DNA of 64,000 nt from Streptomyces sp. P9-A4 (GTDB lineage: Bacteria; Actinomycetota; Actinomycetes; Streptomycetales; Streptomycetaceae). Of the stretch, positions 43,808 through 51,720 are shown one piece after another. A program made the translations under genes and the position numbers. Numbering within the stretch: position 1 is the first letter of the stretch; every line of letters starts with the position of its first letter. A model generated the notes under the pieces. It was not told the DNA's origin. It searched no databases and saw only the letters and a list, made by a program, of their open reading frames with translations. The stretch spans positions 186,001-250,000 of the forward strand of contig NZ_JAZIFY010000001.1 of assembly GCF_036634195.1 (NCBI RefSeq), in the 5' to 3' direction.

Positions 43808-44889
43808 TGAACACGGAAGCCAGGATGAACGCACGCACCGGGACGGGCATGCCGGACCAGGGGAGCGGACTCGGCCCGCGCGGCGACCGCCTGCGGCGAG
43901 TAGCCACCGCTGTGAGGAGCACGACCCGCGCGGTGGGCGAGATCACCACGCCCAGGCAGTTGATGGTCCTCGACCTGACCTCGGACGATGCCGAGATCGT
44001 CGGTGTGGACGACATCGGGACCGTCTACCGGTGGGACAGGCTGCTCGGCCAGCTGCTGTCCGCCCCGGTCCAGGTGCACACACGGACCGTCTACGCGATG
44101 CTGCTCACCCCCGACGACCACGAGATCGTCATCGGCGACGGCGAGGGTGTGCTGCGCCGCTGGGACCGGGTGAACGGCACCCCCCTGGGCGAGCCCCTCA
44201 CCGGCCATCGGAGCCGCATCCGGGGCCTCGCCGTCACCCGTGACGGGCGGGAACTCGTCTCCGCCTCCCAGGACGGCACGGTACGCCGCTGGGACCGGGC
44301 GGCCGGCTCCCCGCTCGGCGAACCCCTGCGCGGGCACGCCGGAACGGTACGGGCGGTCGCGCTCACCACCGACGAGGACGTCATCGTCACAGGTGGACAG
44401 GACGGCACCGTACGGCGCTGGAACCGGGCGGCCGGCACCCTGATCGGCGAGCCGCTCCTCGGCCACAGCGGCCCGGTCCAGGCGCTCGCGACCGACGGGC
44501 GAAGCATCGCCTCCGGGGGCCGGGACGGCACGGTACGCCGCTGGGACCTCGGCTCGGGCCGGCCGGTGGGACCCCCGCTCGTCGTCGACTCGCCCGTGTG
44601 GTCGCTGCTGCTCACGAGCGACGGTGAAGTCGCGGCGGGCAGCGCCCATGGCCTCCTGCACCGCTGGGACCGCACGGGACAGCGCATCGGTGCGCCCGTC
44701 GCCGCGCACGGATGGGGCGTGGCGTCCTTCACGGCCACGCGGGACGAGTCCGAGCTCGTCACCTGTGGCTGGGACAGCAGGATCCGCCGCTGGGCGCGCG
44801 TCTCGGGGGAGCCCACCCGGTCGGCCCGGAAGGAGACCCGGATCGACCTCGTACCGCGTCTGGAGATCACCGGCACGACACCGTTCTGA
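43807..44889 (+). CDS. WD40-like beta-propeller protein (operon gene E)
   Basis: ATG 43807 overlaps the stop of gene D (TGATG). The 360-residue protein is built of about seven 40-residue blades with the repeated phrase 'RRWDRxxGxPLGEPLxGH' (e.g. 'LRRWDRVNGTPLGEPLTGH', 'VRRWDRAAGSPLGEPLRGH', 'VRRWNRAAGTLIGEPLLGH'). The usual WD is present as Trp-Asp/Asn-Arg. No signal peptide, unlike the WD40 protein at 27061-28416. It should be a cytoplasmic scaffold or adaptor, most simply for the large proteins encoded just before it (inference). Confidence 0.88.
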   Translation: MNTEARMNARTGTGMPDQGSGLGPRGDRLRRVATAVRSTTRAVGEITTPRQLMVLDLTSDDAEIVGVDDIGTVYRWDRLLGQLLSAPVQVHTRTVYAMLLTPDDHEIVIGDGEGVLRRWDRVNGTPLGEPLTGHRSRIRGLAVTRDGRELVSASQDGTVRRWDRAAGSPLGEPLRGHAGTVRAVALTTDEDVIVTGGQDGTVRRWNRAAGTLIGEPLLGHSGPVQALATDGRSIASGGRDGTVRRWDLGSGRPVGPPLVVDSPVWSLLLTSDGEVAAGSAHGLLHRWDRTGQRIGAPVAAHGWGVASFTATRDESELVTCGWDSRIRRWARVSGEPTRSARKETRIDLVPRLEITGTTPF

Positions 44890-44926
44890 TCCCCTCCCCC
44901 GCACCACCGACCGATCGGGAGAGCCG

Positions 44927-46291
44927 ATGCCGGCCATCACCATCGACACCTCACAGCTGACGTTTCCCCTTGTCGCGGTCGCCGACGCCGGATACGGGTC
45001 CGCGGACGGAGCCGTACCCCCGTACGCGGACGGGGCCGGGTACGCGGCCTCCTCCGGGTACGGCACCCGGCCCGGGACACGGTTCCTCGACGGGGCGGCC
45101 GTCCCGCCGCCAGAGGTCTCGCTCCCGCCGCGTACGGGCTACCGCCTGCGGCTTTCCGACACCGCCACGGCCGCCGTCACCTTCGACGTGCGCGAGGACG
45201 GCACTCTCGACTACGACCCGGAGTTCGACGCCTTCCTCGCCGGCCGCGGCGGACGGCGGCTGACCGTGCGCGGCGTCCCCGTCACCGTCGACGCCCGGGC
45301 CCTCGACCATCCGCTCGTCCCGGACCTGCCCGACGCGGGACCCCTGACGCCGGACCGGGTCCACGAGCTGAAGCTGCTGCCCGCCTCCGGGTACCGGCTG
45401 CGGGTCGCGGCCGGCACCGCCGACGGCGGGCTCGGTTTCTCCGTCTCGCCGGACGGCCGTGTCCGGCTCGATCCGGAGGCGGCCGGCTTCGCCGACGCCT
45501 CCGGGCACACCCTGACGGTCCACGGGCACACGATCGGCGTCGACGGCCGCGCCCTCTCCCACGGTCTGCTGCCCGTCGGAGCGCCTGCCGCCGGCCCGGG
45601 CTTCCTGTCCCGCACCTCGACGCACCGCCTCACGCTGCTGCCGGCCTCCGGGTACCTCCTCCAGGCGGGTCCCGGGGTGACCGCCGACCTCGCGTACACC
45701 GTCAGGTCCGACGGCACCGTCGACTACGAGGAGTCCTGCGACGCGTTCCTGACGGGACGCGGCACGGACACGCTGGTCGTGGGCGGGTTTCCGGTGGTGC
45801 TTTCGACGGCCCGGGCGGACAGCGACCTCCTCGGTGTCACGGCCCTGGACTCACTGCCCCGGACCCCCCGCGAGCTGACGGCCGTCCTCGCCCCGGCGAC
45901 GGGCTACCTCGCGCGGACCGCGTACGGCCTGTGCAGCGCCTTCGGAATCACCCGCGACGGCGCCTTCGCCATCGATCCGGCCACCGCCCGCTCCTTCGCC
46001 ACCCGGCCGGCCCTGGCCACGGGGTCGCTCACGACGCTGACGGTACGGGTCACGACGACGGTCCCCGGCGGTCGCCCGCCGCGCGGCCCCGTCACCTTCA
46101 GCGCGGACGGGCGGGTGCTCGGCACGGTCCTCCTGGACGAGGTGGGCATCGCGACGCTGCGGACGGCGGACCTGCCGGCGGACGGGGCCGGGATCGTCGT
46201 CTCGTACGAGGGCGACGACGAGCACAGTCCGTGCGGCGTGACCGTTCCCTCAGCGTCTCAGGGGGACTGGGGCGGCGATGCCGCCCCATGA
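44927..46291 (+). CDS. tandem beta-repeat protein with C-terminal Ig-like domain (operon gene F)
   Basis: Start at ATG 44927 behind GGGAGAGCC, 37 nt after gene E. After a Gly/Tyr-rich N-terminus (20-60) come four related repeats of about 75 residues with the pattern 'LLPASGYRLR...DGTxxYDxxxxxFLxGRGxxxLxVxGxxVxxDARALxHxLL' (about 64-130, 142-212, 228-300, 312-360). A single Ig-like module of the Big_3 type ('TTVPGGRPPRGPVTFSADGRVLGTVLLDEVGIATLRTADL', about 365-435) follows. Such arrays are usually adhesin- or fibre-like, but there is no signal peptide. It ends the operon and overlaps the convergent small gene by 34 bp. Confidence 0.82.
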   Translation: MPAITIDTSQLTFPLVAVADAGYGSADGAVPPYADGAGYAASSGYGTRPGTRFLDGAAVPPPEVSLPPRTGYRLRLSDTATAAVTFDVREDGTLDYDPEFDAFLAGRGGRRLTVRGVPVTVDARALDHPLVPDLPDAGPLTPDRVHELKLLPASGYRLRVAAGTADGGLGFSVSPDGRVRLDPEAAGFADASGHTLTVHGHTIGVDGRALSHGLLPVGAPAAGPGFLSRTSTHRLTLLPASGYLLQAGPGVTADLAYTVRSDGTVDYEESCDAFLTGRGTDTLVVGGFPVVLSTARADSDLLGVTALDSLPRTPRELTAVLAPATGYLARTAYGLCSAFGITRDGAFAIDPATARSFATRPALATGSLTTLTVRVTTTVPGGRPPRGPVTFSADGRVLGTVLLDEVGIATLRTADLPADGAGIVVSYEGDDEHSPCGVTVPSASQGDWGGDAAP

Positions 46292-46569
46292 GCCGGCGGC
46301 TCCTCGGGGTTGCGGGTCGCCGGGGAGTCACTGACGACCCGTTTGCCGTCCAGCGTGTAGTCGCGGCGGCGGCGCCGGGGTACGTACCCCTCGGGGCAGA
46401 GCCTCACGCCCCGCCCCGGCGGAGCGCCCCGGTCCTGCGTGGGCGGGTGGGGCGGGGGCTCCGCCGCCCCACCCGCCCCGTCGATCCGGACGCACTCGAT
46501 GTCCGGATCGGCCTCGGAGGGAATCACCTCGGGCCGTTCGTCCTCGGACGGAAGGTCACTCGACTCCAC
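46258..46569 (-). CDS. short basic-tailed protein downstream of the neprosin gene
   Basis: GTG start at 46569 lies inside the end of the neprosin gene (14-bp overlap, different frame), so it is likely translationally coupled. The 103-residue product has an acidic start ('MESSDLPSEDERPEVIPSEADPDIECVRIDG') and a Pro-rich linker. It then has 'RLCPEGYVPRRRRRDYTLDGKRVV', which resembles the 'CPxGTVPIRR' segment found in the N-terminal part of neprosin-type proteins. It may be a split-off pro-segment or a regulator of the peptidase; that is inference. The 3' end overlaps operon gene F. Confidence 0.6.
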   Translation of the reverse strand: MESSDLPSEDERPEVIPSEADPDIECVRIDGAGGAAEPPPHPPTQDRGAPPGRGVRLCPEGYVPRRRRRDYTLDGKRVVSDSPATRNPEEPPAHGAASPPQSP

Positions 46570-47779
46570 CCGGGCCTCCCCAGTAGAAGTACGAGCCCCA
46601 GGTCGTCGTCCCGGAGAAGTCGGTCACGATCCGGTAGGCGTTCGGGTTGGTCTCGTGGATGTAGCCCTGCATGTTGACCATCGTTCCTGAGGGGTCGGAC
46701 TGGTAGGCCAGGTTGCGCATGTAGGCCGCGTAGCTCCAGCCCTCGTACGGGAAGTGGCCGCTGCCCATCCAGGTGCGCGTGGCTCCCGGGTGGCCGATCT
46801 CGTCGACGACCTCACCGCCCCAGTCGATGGACTGCGCCTGGTTGAGCAGCCCCGCGGCGTTGAACAGACCCTCGGGGCCGCCGGCGGGGTAGTACCCCAT
46901 CCATTCATTGCCTATCCGGATCCACCAGTTGCCGGCGAAGAGCGTGACTTTGATGGCGAGGTCGTACTGGTCTCCCCCGTACACGCTCTCCGCGAGACGG
47001 ATCGTCGGGTAGACCGAGGTCGACACCTGCTTCCAGCCGAGCACGTCGGTGTTGTAGCCGCCCTTCTTCGCGCCGCTCGCCGTGTAGTTGTTGGTCGTGT
47101 AGAAGATGAACAGGTGCGGATACCAGTCCCCGTACAGGCCCTGGTAGGTCTGGGCGCCCACTTCGACGGTCTGCCCGTCGGTCGTGCCCTGCGCGAAGCT
47201 GCCCCGCACCACCCACTCCTGCCCGAGGGAGAACTCGTCCGACCACTCGACGTAGGGCCGCCAGGTGTTGATGACGCCTTCCGTCCCGTAGTTCGTGACC
47301 TGCTGGACGGCGTGCGCGTACTTGTGCGGGGAGACGGCCGCGGGTGCGATGCCCGGGTCGTCGGGCGGTGTCACGAGCTTCGCGCGTGTCCCCTTGGCGA
47401 GGTAGTCCTCGAGCGTGCCGGTGGTGGTGATGCGGTCCAGCTGCTTGCGCACCATCGGGACCGTGCCGGGAGGGCCCGCCTGGGCTTCGGCGGCGGCCTC
47501 GAAGGGCTGGGGGGAGGCGGGGCGGTCGGTGGTGCCGGGGCGTTCCGGGTACTCGAGCTCGGGTGGCTCGGCATCGGCCTCGCTGGGGACCCAGTCGAGG
47601 TCCTCTCCGTACGGGGTGGTGGTGCGGGCGACGACGTCGCGTCGCGCGTACAGGTCCTTGAAGTACTGCCGGATCTCGTCGAGCCGCTCCGCGGCCTCCC
47701 GTTCCAGGTCCCGGCCCGCTCGCGGCGGCGGCGCTGACTTCGGCGCCTCCGGGTTGCGTTCGATCCTGCCCGTTTCCAT
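46556..47779 (-). CDS. neprosin-domain protein (putative glutamic peptidase, G3 type)
   Basis: Start at ATG 47779 behind a strong GGAGGGAACC. The 407-residue protein has a charged helical N-terminal third ('RDLEREAAERLDEIRQYFKDLY', residues 23-44, then 'GPPGTVPMVRKQLDRI') and a C-terminal neprosin domain (about 150-407): 'YAHAVQQVTNYGTEGVINTWRPYV', 'FSLGQEWVVRGS', 'VEVGAQTYQGLYGD', 'LFIFYTTNNY', 'SIDWGGEVVDE', 'GSGHFPYEGW'. The two Glu residues used by plant neprosins appear to be kept ('VEVG' and 'GGEV'). No signal peptide is visible, which is unusual for the family. It faces the DUF6603 operon. Confidence 0.85.
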   Translation of the reverse strand: METGRIERNPEAPKSAPPPRAGRDLEREAAERLDEIRQYFKDLYARRDVVARTTTPYGEDLDWVPSEADAEPPELEYPERPGTTDRPASPQPFEAAAEAQAGPPGTVPMVRKQLDRITTTGTLEDYLAKGTRAKLVTPPDDPGIAPAAVSPHKYAHAVQQVTNYGTEGVINTWRPYVEWSDEFSLGQEWVVRGSFAQGTTDGQTVEVGAQTYQGLYGDWYPHLFIFYTTNNYTASGAKKGGYNTDVLGWKQVSTSVYPTIRLAESVYGGDQYDLAIKVTLFAGNWWIRIGNEWMGYYPAGGPEGLFNAAGLLNQAQSIDWGGEVVDEIGHPGATRTWMGSGHFPYEGWSYAAYMRNLAYQSDPSGTMVNMQGYIHETNPNAYRIVTDFSGTTTWGSYFYWGGPGGVE

Positions 47780-47801
47780 GGTTCCCTCCTTCGGGCTTCG
47801 C

Positions 47802-47921
47802 TCACGACCCCGTGAAGGGCCGACACTGAAATCGACATGCTGGGCTCGATGAAGTCGACGTCACGAAGGCATGGTTCAAAAACCATTCGGAAAAAGGGGG
47901 TTCGTAGGCGTCATCGGTCAT
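47802..47921 (-). CDS. possible 39-aa leader or small peptide upstream of the neprosin gene
   Basis: A short frame starts at 47921 close after AAGAGG and ends 22 nt before the neprosin start. It encodes 'MTDDAYEPPFSEWFLNHAF' followed by a Thr/Ser-rich part with two Cys ('STSSSPACRFQCRPFTGS'). The amino-acid composition differs from random high-GC translation (Phe, Trp, Tyr, Asn), and the region is A+T-richer than its surroundings. It could be a real small protein coupled to the peptidase, or chance. Confidence 0.35.
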   Translation of the reverse strand: MTDDAYEPPFSEWFLNHAFVTSTSSSPACRFQCRPFTGS

Positions 47922-48088
47922 AACCTCTTGACGTCGGATGCGGGCGACGATGTCGCGGCCGCGCAACCCCGGTATCTCCCATCCTGCGCCCACACGGGAG
48001 TCGGCGCAGCTCGACCCCTCCCGGCCTAACCGGCGACTTCTGGCACGACGCCCACCTCTTTGCCCAGCAGGGACCAGGCCTCTTTCTT

Positions 48089-48520
48089 TCAGCACACACC
48101 CCCTTTCAAGGGAGCCGGAGGATCCAATAGGTCATCGTCTTGGTCGTCATCCGAGCAGGCGCGGGCGATCGCGTCGGAGACCGGCTGGGCCGTGTGGTGC
48201 TCGTAGAAGCTGTACGCGGGGCTGGGGTTGACCTCGAAGCAGAAGAACTCGCCGTCGTCCGTGAGGACGAGGTCGATACCGGCGAGGGCAAGGCCCGGCC
48301 CGGAGGCCAGGCGGGCATGTTGTCGTTGGTCTTCTCCGCGGCAACCAGAGAGCCGAGGACAGAAGGTCCAGCCCCGGCCCTCAGGACGCACGGGAGCAGG
48401 TCATGGGCGAGATCACCGTCAGTGCCCAGCACATGGGCCACCTGCTGATCGACTCCGGCAAACACGTTCGGCGCCGTACGAGCTGCACGTCCGTGCTACC
48501 GGGTAGCCACCCGGGGGGCT
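48089..48520 (-). pseudogene. ATP-grasp (RimK-like) enzyme, C-terminal remnant
   Basis: The clearest segment, 'GLALAGIDLVLTDDGEFFCFEVNPSPAYSFYEHH' (about 48310-48190), is the catalytic end of RimK/peptide-maturase ATP-grasp ligases: 'DLVL..DG.....EVNPSPA', where the Glu and Asn bind Mg-ATP. Further upstream, other frames give 'VFAGVDQQVAHVLGTDGDLAHDLL' and 'PGSTDVQLVRR' in the right order. At least two shifts separate the parts, and the N-terminal two thirds are absent. Related enzymes modify ribosomal peptides or ligate amino acids; this copy is dead. Confidence 0.75.
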
Positions 48521-48641
48521 GCCCACTCTGGCGTGCGCGGGCGGCGAAGTCGCCCTCCTCGCCTCCGGCCCGGGAGGGTGGTATCGGGGGGGATCCGGTG
48601 AAACGGTGATGCGGGCGCAGGGCTGCCGCCAGGATGGCGGC

Positions 48642-49751
48642 ATGAGTAACGAGGGTGCGGGACCGGTCGAGTGGCCGGTGGTGGTGAGGGTTCCGGTGGA
48701 GCCGGTCGAGGCCGCGATGGAGGCCGATGCCGTCGACGCGGCGGCGCGCCACAGCGGCGTGGCGGTACGAGGGCCGCTGTTCGGGGTGGCGGCGCAGAGC
48801 GAGGACGACGGGCGGCGGTGGAAGGTGGCCGTCGAGGTCACCCACGGCTGTCCGCAGCAGGCCCGTGACGCGCTGAACTCCCGGTTCTGGTTCCGGGCGA
48901 AGGACGAGGCGAAGGACAGGGCGGAGCGGCGTGCGCTGCTGGCGGCGGTCGCCCGGCTGGAGAGCGAGTGCGTCGACGAACTCACCGTGCTCGACACCCG
49001 CTATCGCGTCGTGCGGGCCGAGGAGTACGCGGCCGTCGACGCGCACGGCGACATCGAGACGCCGCGGCCCACCGACCCCGAACCCCTCAACCCCGACTGG
49101 AGCCGCGGCGCCGGCACCCGTAGCCCGAGGGTCGACGACGGCCTCGTCCTGGACCCGGACGCCCCCCTCTCCCCGCTCCAGGCGGCGGAGCGACTGACCC
49201 TGCGCTCCCTGACCTACAGCGGAGCGAGGTACCCCGGCCCCGTACTGGAAGACTCCGCGCGGGCCCTGGAGTCCCACCCCGACGTGATGCTCATGCCGGC
49301 CGCGTTCCTGATCGTCGAGCGGTCCGGTACCGAGCCCTGGTCACCGGGCAGCAGCCTGCACGCCACCGCCCACGACGCCCGCCGGACCCTGGCCTTCGCC
49401 CTGACCTGGATGGAACCGCGCACGCGCGGCCTGATCCCCTACGACGCCGAGAGAGACGTCGACGCACACACCGTCGTCGCCGAGAACACCAGCCCGGCGG
49501 TCGCGGAACTCGCGGAGTTCGCCGCCGCTGCCGACCGGCTCCGAGCCGGCCGGTGCAACGAGATCGAGGTCGGCAGCACCGTTTCCCGGATCGCCCGCGC
49601 CCGCCGCCTGCTGCGCTGGGGCCCCGACGGACCGGAAGGACCCCGCCCGTCCGACATCAACACCCAGGCCCCCCAGGCCCTCCACCCGCGCCTCGACGAG
49701 GACGGCACCGTCCACTTCGACGATCCCGCGCAGGACGAAGACCCCTCGTGA
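48642..49751 (+). CDS. DUF5954-like conserved Streptomyces protein
   Basis: The ATG at 48642 is preferred over 48606 because protein-like sequence starts there. The 369-residue cytoplasmic protein has an N-terminal alpha/beta region ('VVRVPVEPVEAAMEADAVDAAARHSGVAVRGPLFGVA', 'RDALNSRFWFRAKDEAKDRAERRALLAAVARLE', 'DTRYRVVRAEEY'). A second domain follows with 'MLMPAAFLIVERSGTEPWSPGSSLHATAHDARRTLAFALTWMEP'. This layout matches my memory of DUF5954 proteins of streptomycetes; no function is known. The TGA overlaps a GTG at 49748, so a following gene may originally have been coupled to it. Confidence 0.7.
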   Translation: MSNEGAGPVEWPVVVRVPVEPVEAAMEADAVDAAARHSGVAVRGPLFGVAAQSEDDGRRWKVAVEVTHGCPQQARDALNSRFWFRAKDEAKDRAERRALLAAVARLESECVDELTVLDTRYRVVRAEEYAAVDAHGDIETPRPTDPEPLNPDWSRGAGTRSPRVDDGLVLDPDAPLSPLQAAERLTLRSLTYSGARYPGPVLEDSARALESHPDVMLMPAAFLIVERSGTEPWSPGSSLHATAHDARRTLAFALTWMEPRTRGLIPYDAERDVDAHTVVAENTSPAVAELAEFAAAADRLRAGRCNEIEVGSTVSRIARARRLLRWGPDGPEGPRPSDINTQAPQALHPRLDEDGTVHFDDPAQDEDPS

Positions 49752-49984
49752 CCACGCAGAGGAGCGGACGGTCGAGACCGGCTCCCCGGACCGGATGGAC
49801 ACCGCCGCGCACGCCTTGACCGAGTTCACCGCCCCAGGCGCGGTCTCCACGGGCAGCTGGCCGTACAACGACCAGCGGGCGCCGACCTGACCGAGCAGGA
49901 AGAAGCGATCAGCGCCGGGGCGCCGTACGAACTCGGGGTCCGGTCGAAGCCGGGGACCTTCCTACCTGGAAGCAGGCCGAACTG

Positions 49985-50392
49985 GTGGCCTGCCACGTCA
50001 TCTGCGCTCGTGCCGCTGACTCCGCAGTGCGCGGCGACCATCTTGACGCGCCGGCCGCTCTGTCGCTTCGGCCGCGAATATTCGAGGGCAACCAGCTGCC
50101 GCACCTGCTGTTCCTGCACGCGCTGCGGCGAGGTGCTGACCTGTACAGCACCTCGCCGCAGATCCTGGCCGGGGCACGATGGCCGGCCCGGGTCCAGAAG
50201 CCGGGCGGCACCTTCGAGCGCGGGTGGAGCCTCGCGGAGGGCAACGCGATCTTCCGCGCCGCGCACGCCCTGAGCACGGTGCGCGAACGGCTCCCGCTGC
50301 CCCCATCCGTGGCCGACGCCGTCGACCACACCCTCGGCCGGACTGCCGACCACCTGCCAGAGCCCACCCTTTACCCGCGCTTGCACATATAG
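49985..50392 (+). CDS. hypothetical protein, 3' part of a probably frameshifted gene
   Basis: The frame from 49985 encodes 'QLPHLLFLHALRRGADLYSTSP', 'RVQKPGGTFERGWSLAEGNAIFRAAHAL' and 'VADAVDHTLGRTADHL', which look like real protein. Just upstream, another frame (about 49885-49970) reads 'DLTEQEEAISAGAPYELGV' and seems to belong in front of it, implying a shift near 49960. I do not recognise the family. Its stop codon lies inside the promoter region of the following exporter gene. Confidence 0.4.
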   Translation: MACHVICARAADSAVRGDHLDAPAALSLRPRIFEGNQLPHLLFLHALRRGADLYSTSPQILAGARWPARVQKPGGTFERGWSLAEGNAIFRAAHALSTVRERLPLPPSVADAVDHTLGRTADHLPEPTLYPRLHI

Positions 50393-50422
50393 AGCGCATG
50401 CAATTATTGTGAAGGCATGCAA
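50381..50422 (+). promoter_or_regulatory. A+T-rich promoter with direct repeats upstream of the MFS exporter
   Basis: TTGCAC (50381-50386) is followed at a plausible distance by ATTATT/TATTGT (50403-50410), a credible -35/-10 pair for the vegetative sigma factor. The 8-mer GCATGCAA occurs at 50396-50403 and again at 50415-50422, in direct orientation and 19 bp apart. It flanks the -10 region and overlaps the start codon at 50417, as an operator might. Transcription would begin at or next to the ATG, i.e. a leaderless mRNA. Confidence 0.55.
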
Positions 50423-51670
50423 AGGGATCCCTCAAGCAAATCCGGAACAGGGCGAGGCATGCCGCTCGCTCTACTCGCTCTTACAGTCGGAGCCTTCGGC
50501 ATAGGTACGACCGAGTTCGTGATCATGGGACTGCTGCCCGAGATCGCCGCCGACTACGGCGTCACCATCCCCACCGCCGGCCTCCTGGTCACCGGCTACG
50601 CCCTCGGTGTCGTCATCGGCGCGCCGCTGCTCACCGTCTTCGGGACCAAGGTCAGCCGCAAGCGGATGCTGATGCTGCTCATGGGCCTGTTCGTACTAGG
50701 CAACCTGCTCTCGGCCGTCGCCCCCAGCTTCGGACTGATGCTGACCGGCCGCATCGTCGCCTCGCTCGCCCACGGCTCGTTCTTCGGCATCGGGTCGGTC
50801 GTGGCCGCCGAGCTGGTCGCGCCGGACAAGAAGGCCGGCGCCATCGCCACCATGTTCACCGGTCTGACCGTCGCCAACATCGTCGGCGTGCCGCTCGGCA
50901 CCTTCATCGGGCAGACCGTGGGCTGGCGCATCACCTTCGCGATCGTCGCCGCGCTCGGTGTGGCCGGGTTCCTTGGCATCGCGAAGCTCGTGCCCGCCAT
51001 GCCCCGCCCCGAAGGCGCCCGTCTGCGGGGCGAGCTCAAGGCCTTCCGCAACCCGCAGGTCCTGCTCGCGATGGCCATGACCGTGCTCGGCTTCGGCGGC
51101 GTCTTCGCCGCGATCACCTACATCGCGCCGATGATGACCCACGTCGCCGGTTACGCGGACGGCTCGGTCACCTGGCTGCTCGTGCTCTTCGGTCTCGGCA
51201 TGTTCCTCGGCAACCTGCTCGGCGGCCGGTACGCCGACCGCGCGCTGATGCCCCTGCTGTACGTCTCCCTCGGTGGCCTCGCGGTCGTCCTCGCGCTGTT
51301 CACCGTGGCCGCCCACGACAAGATCCTCGCCGCGGTCGCCGTCTTCCTGGTCGGAGGGCTCGGCTTCGCCACCGTGCCCCCGCTCCAGAAGCGTGTCCTT
51401 GACCAGGCCGCCGGCGCGCCCACGCTGGCCTCCGCCGTGAACATCGGCGCCTTCAACCTCGGCAACGCGCTCGCCGCCTGGCTGGGCGGCCTCGTGATCG
51501 CCGCCGGCCTCGGCTACACCGCCCCGAACTGGGTCGGCGCCGCCCTCGCCGCCGCCGCGCTGGGCCTCGCCCTCTGGTCGGCGGCCCTGGAGCGCCGCAC
51601 CCCCGCGGTCCGGGCCGGCGCCTCCACCGCAGCCTCCGGTGCGCCCGCGGGCACCCTCGTACACCACTGA
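50417..51670 (+). CDS. MFS exporter, 12-TM DHA1 family (AraJ/Cmx-like)
   Basis: A 417-residue membrane protein: 'LALLALTVGAFGIGTTEFVIMGLLPEIAADYGVTIPTAGLLVTGYALGVVIGAPLLTVF' is the signature N-terminus of arabinose-efflux/chloramphenicol-exporter-like DHA1 transporters. Motif A 'TKVSRKRMLMLLMGLFVLGN' and about twelve hydrophobic segments are present. It should expel a small organic molecule using the proton gradient. The aldo/keto reductase follows after 50 nt and is probably in the same operon, which suggests defence against a reactive or toxic compound. Confidence 0.9.
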   Translation: MQRDPSSKSGTGRGMPLALLALTVGAFGIGTTEFVIMGLLPEIAADYGVTIPTAGLLVTGYALGVVIGAPLLTVFGTKVSRKRMLMLLMGLFVLGNLLSAVAPSFGLMLTGRIVASLAHGSFFGIGSVVAAELVAPDKKAGAIATMFTGLTVANIVGVPLGTFIGQTVGWRITFAIVAALGVAGFLGIAKLVPAMPRPEGARLRGELKAFRNPQVLLAMAMTVLGFGGVFAAITYIAPMMTHVAGYADGSVTWLLVLFGLGMFLGNLLGGRYADRALMPLLYVSLGGLAVVLALFTVAAHDKILAAVAVFLVGGLGFATVPPLQKRVLDQAAGAPTLASAVNIGAFNLGNALAAWLGGLVIAAGLGYTAPNWVGAALAAAALGLALWSAALERRTPAVRAGASTAASGAPAGTLVHH

Positions 51671-51720
51671 TCCCCGGCCTCTGCCACACCCCCCGTCAAG
51701 TGAAGGAAAACCCGCGCACC

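Noticed and set aside
47802..47921. Graspetide precursor paired with the ATP-grasp fragment
   Set aside because: The 39-aa frame lacks Glu/Asp-Thr/Ser ring motifs and a conserved leader, and the ATP-grasp gene is only a remnant. Kept as an unclassified small frame.
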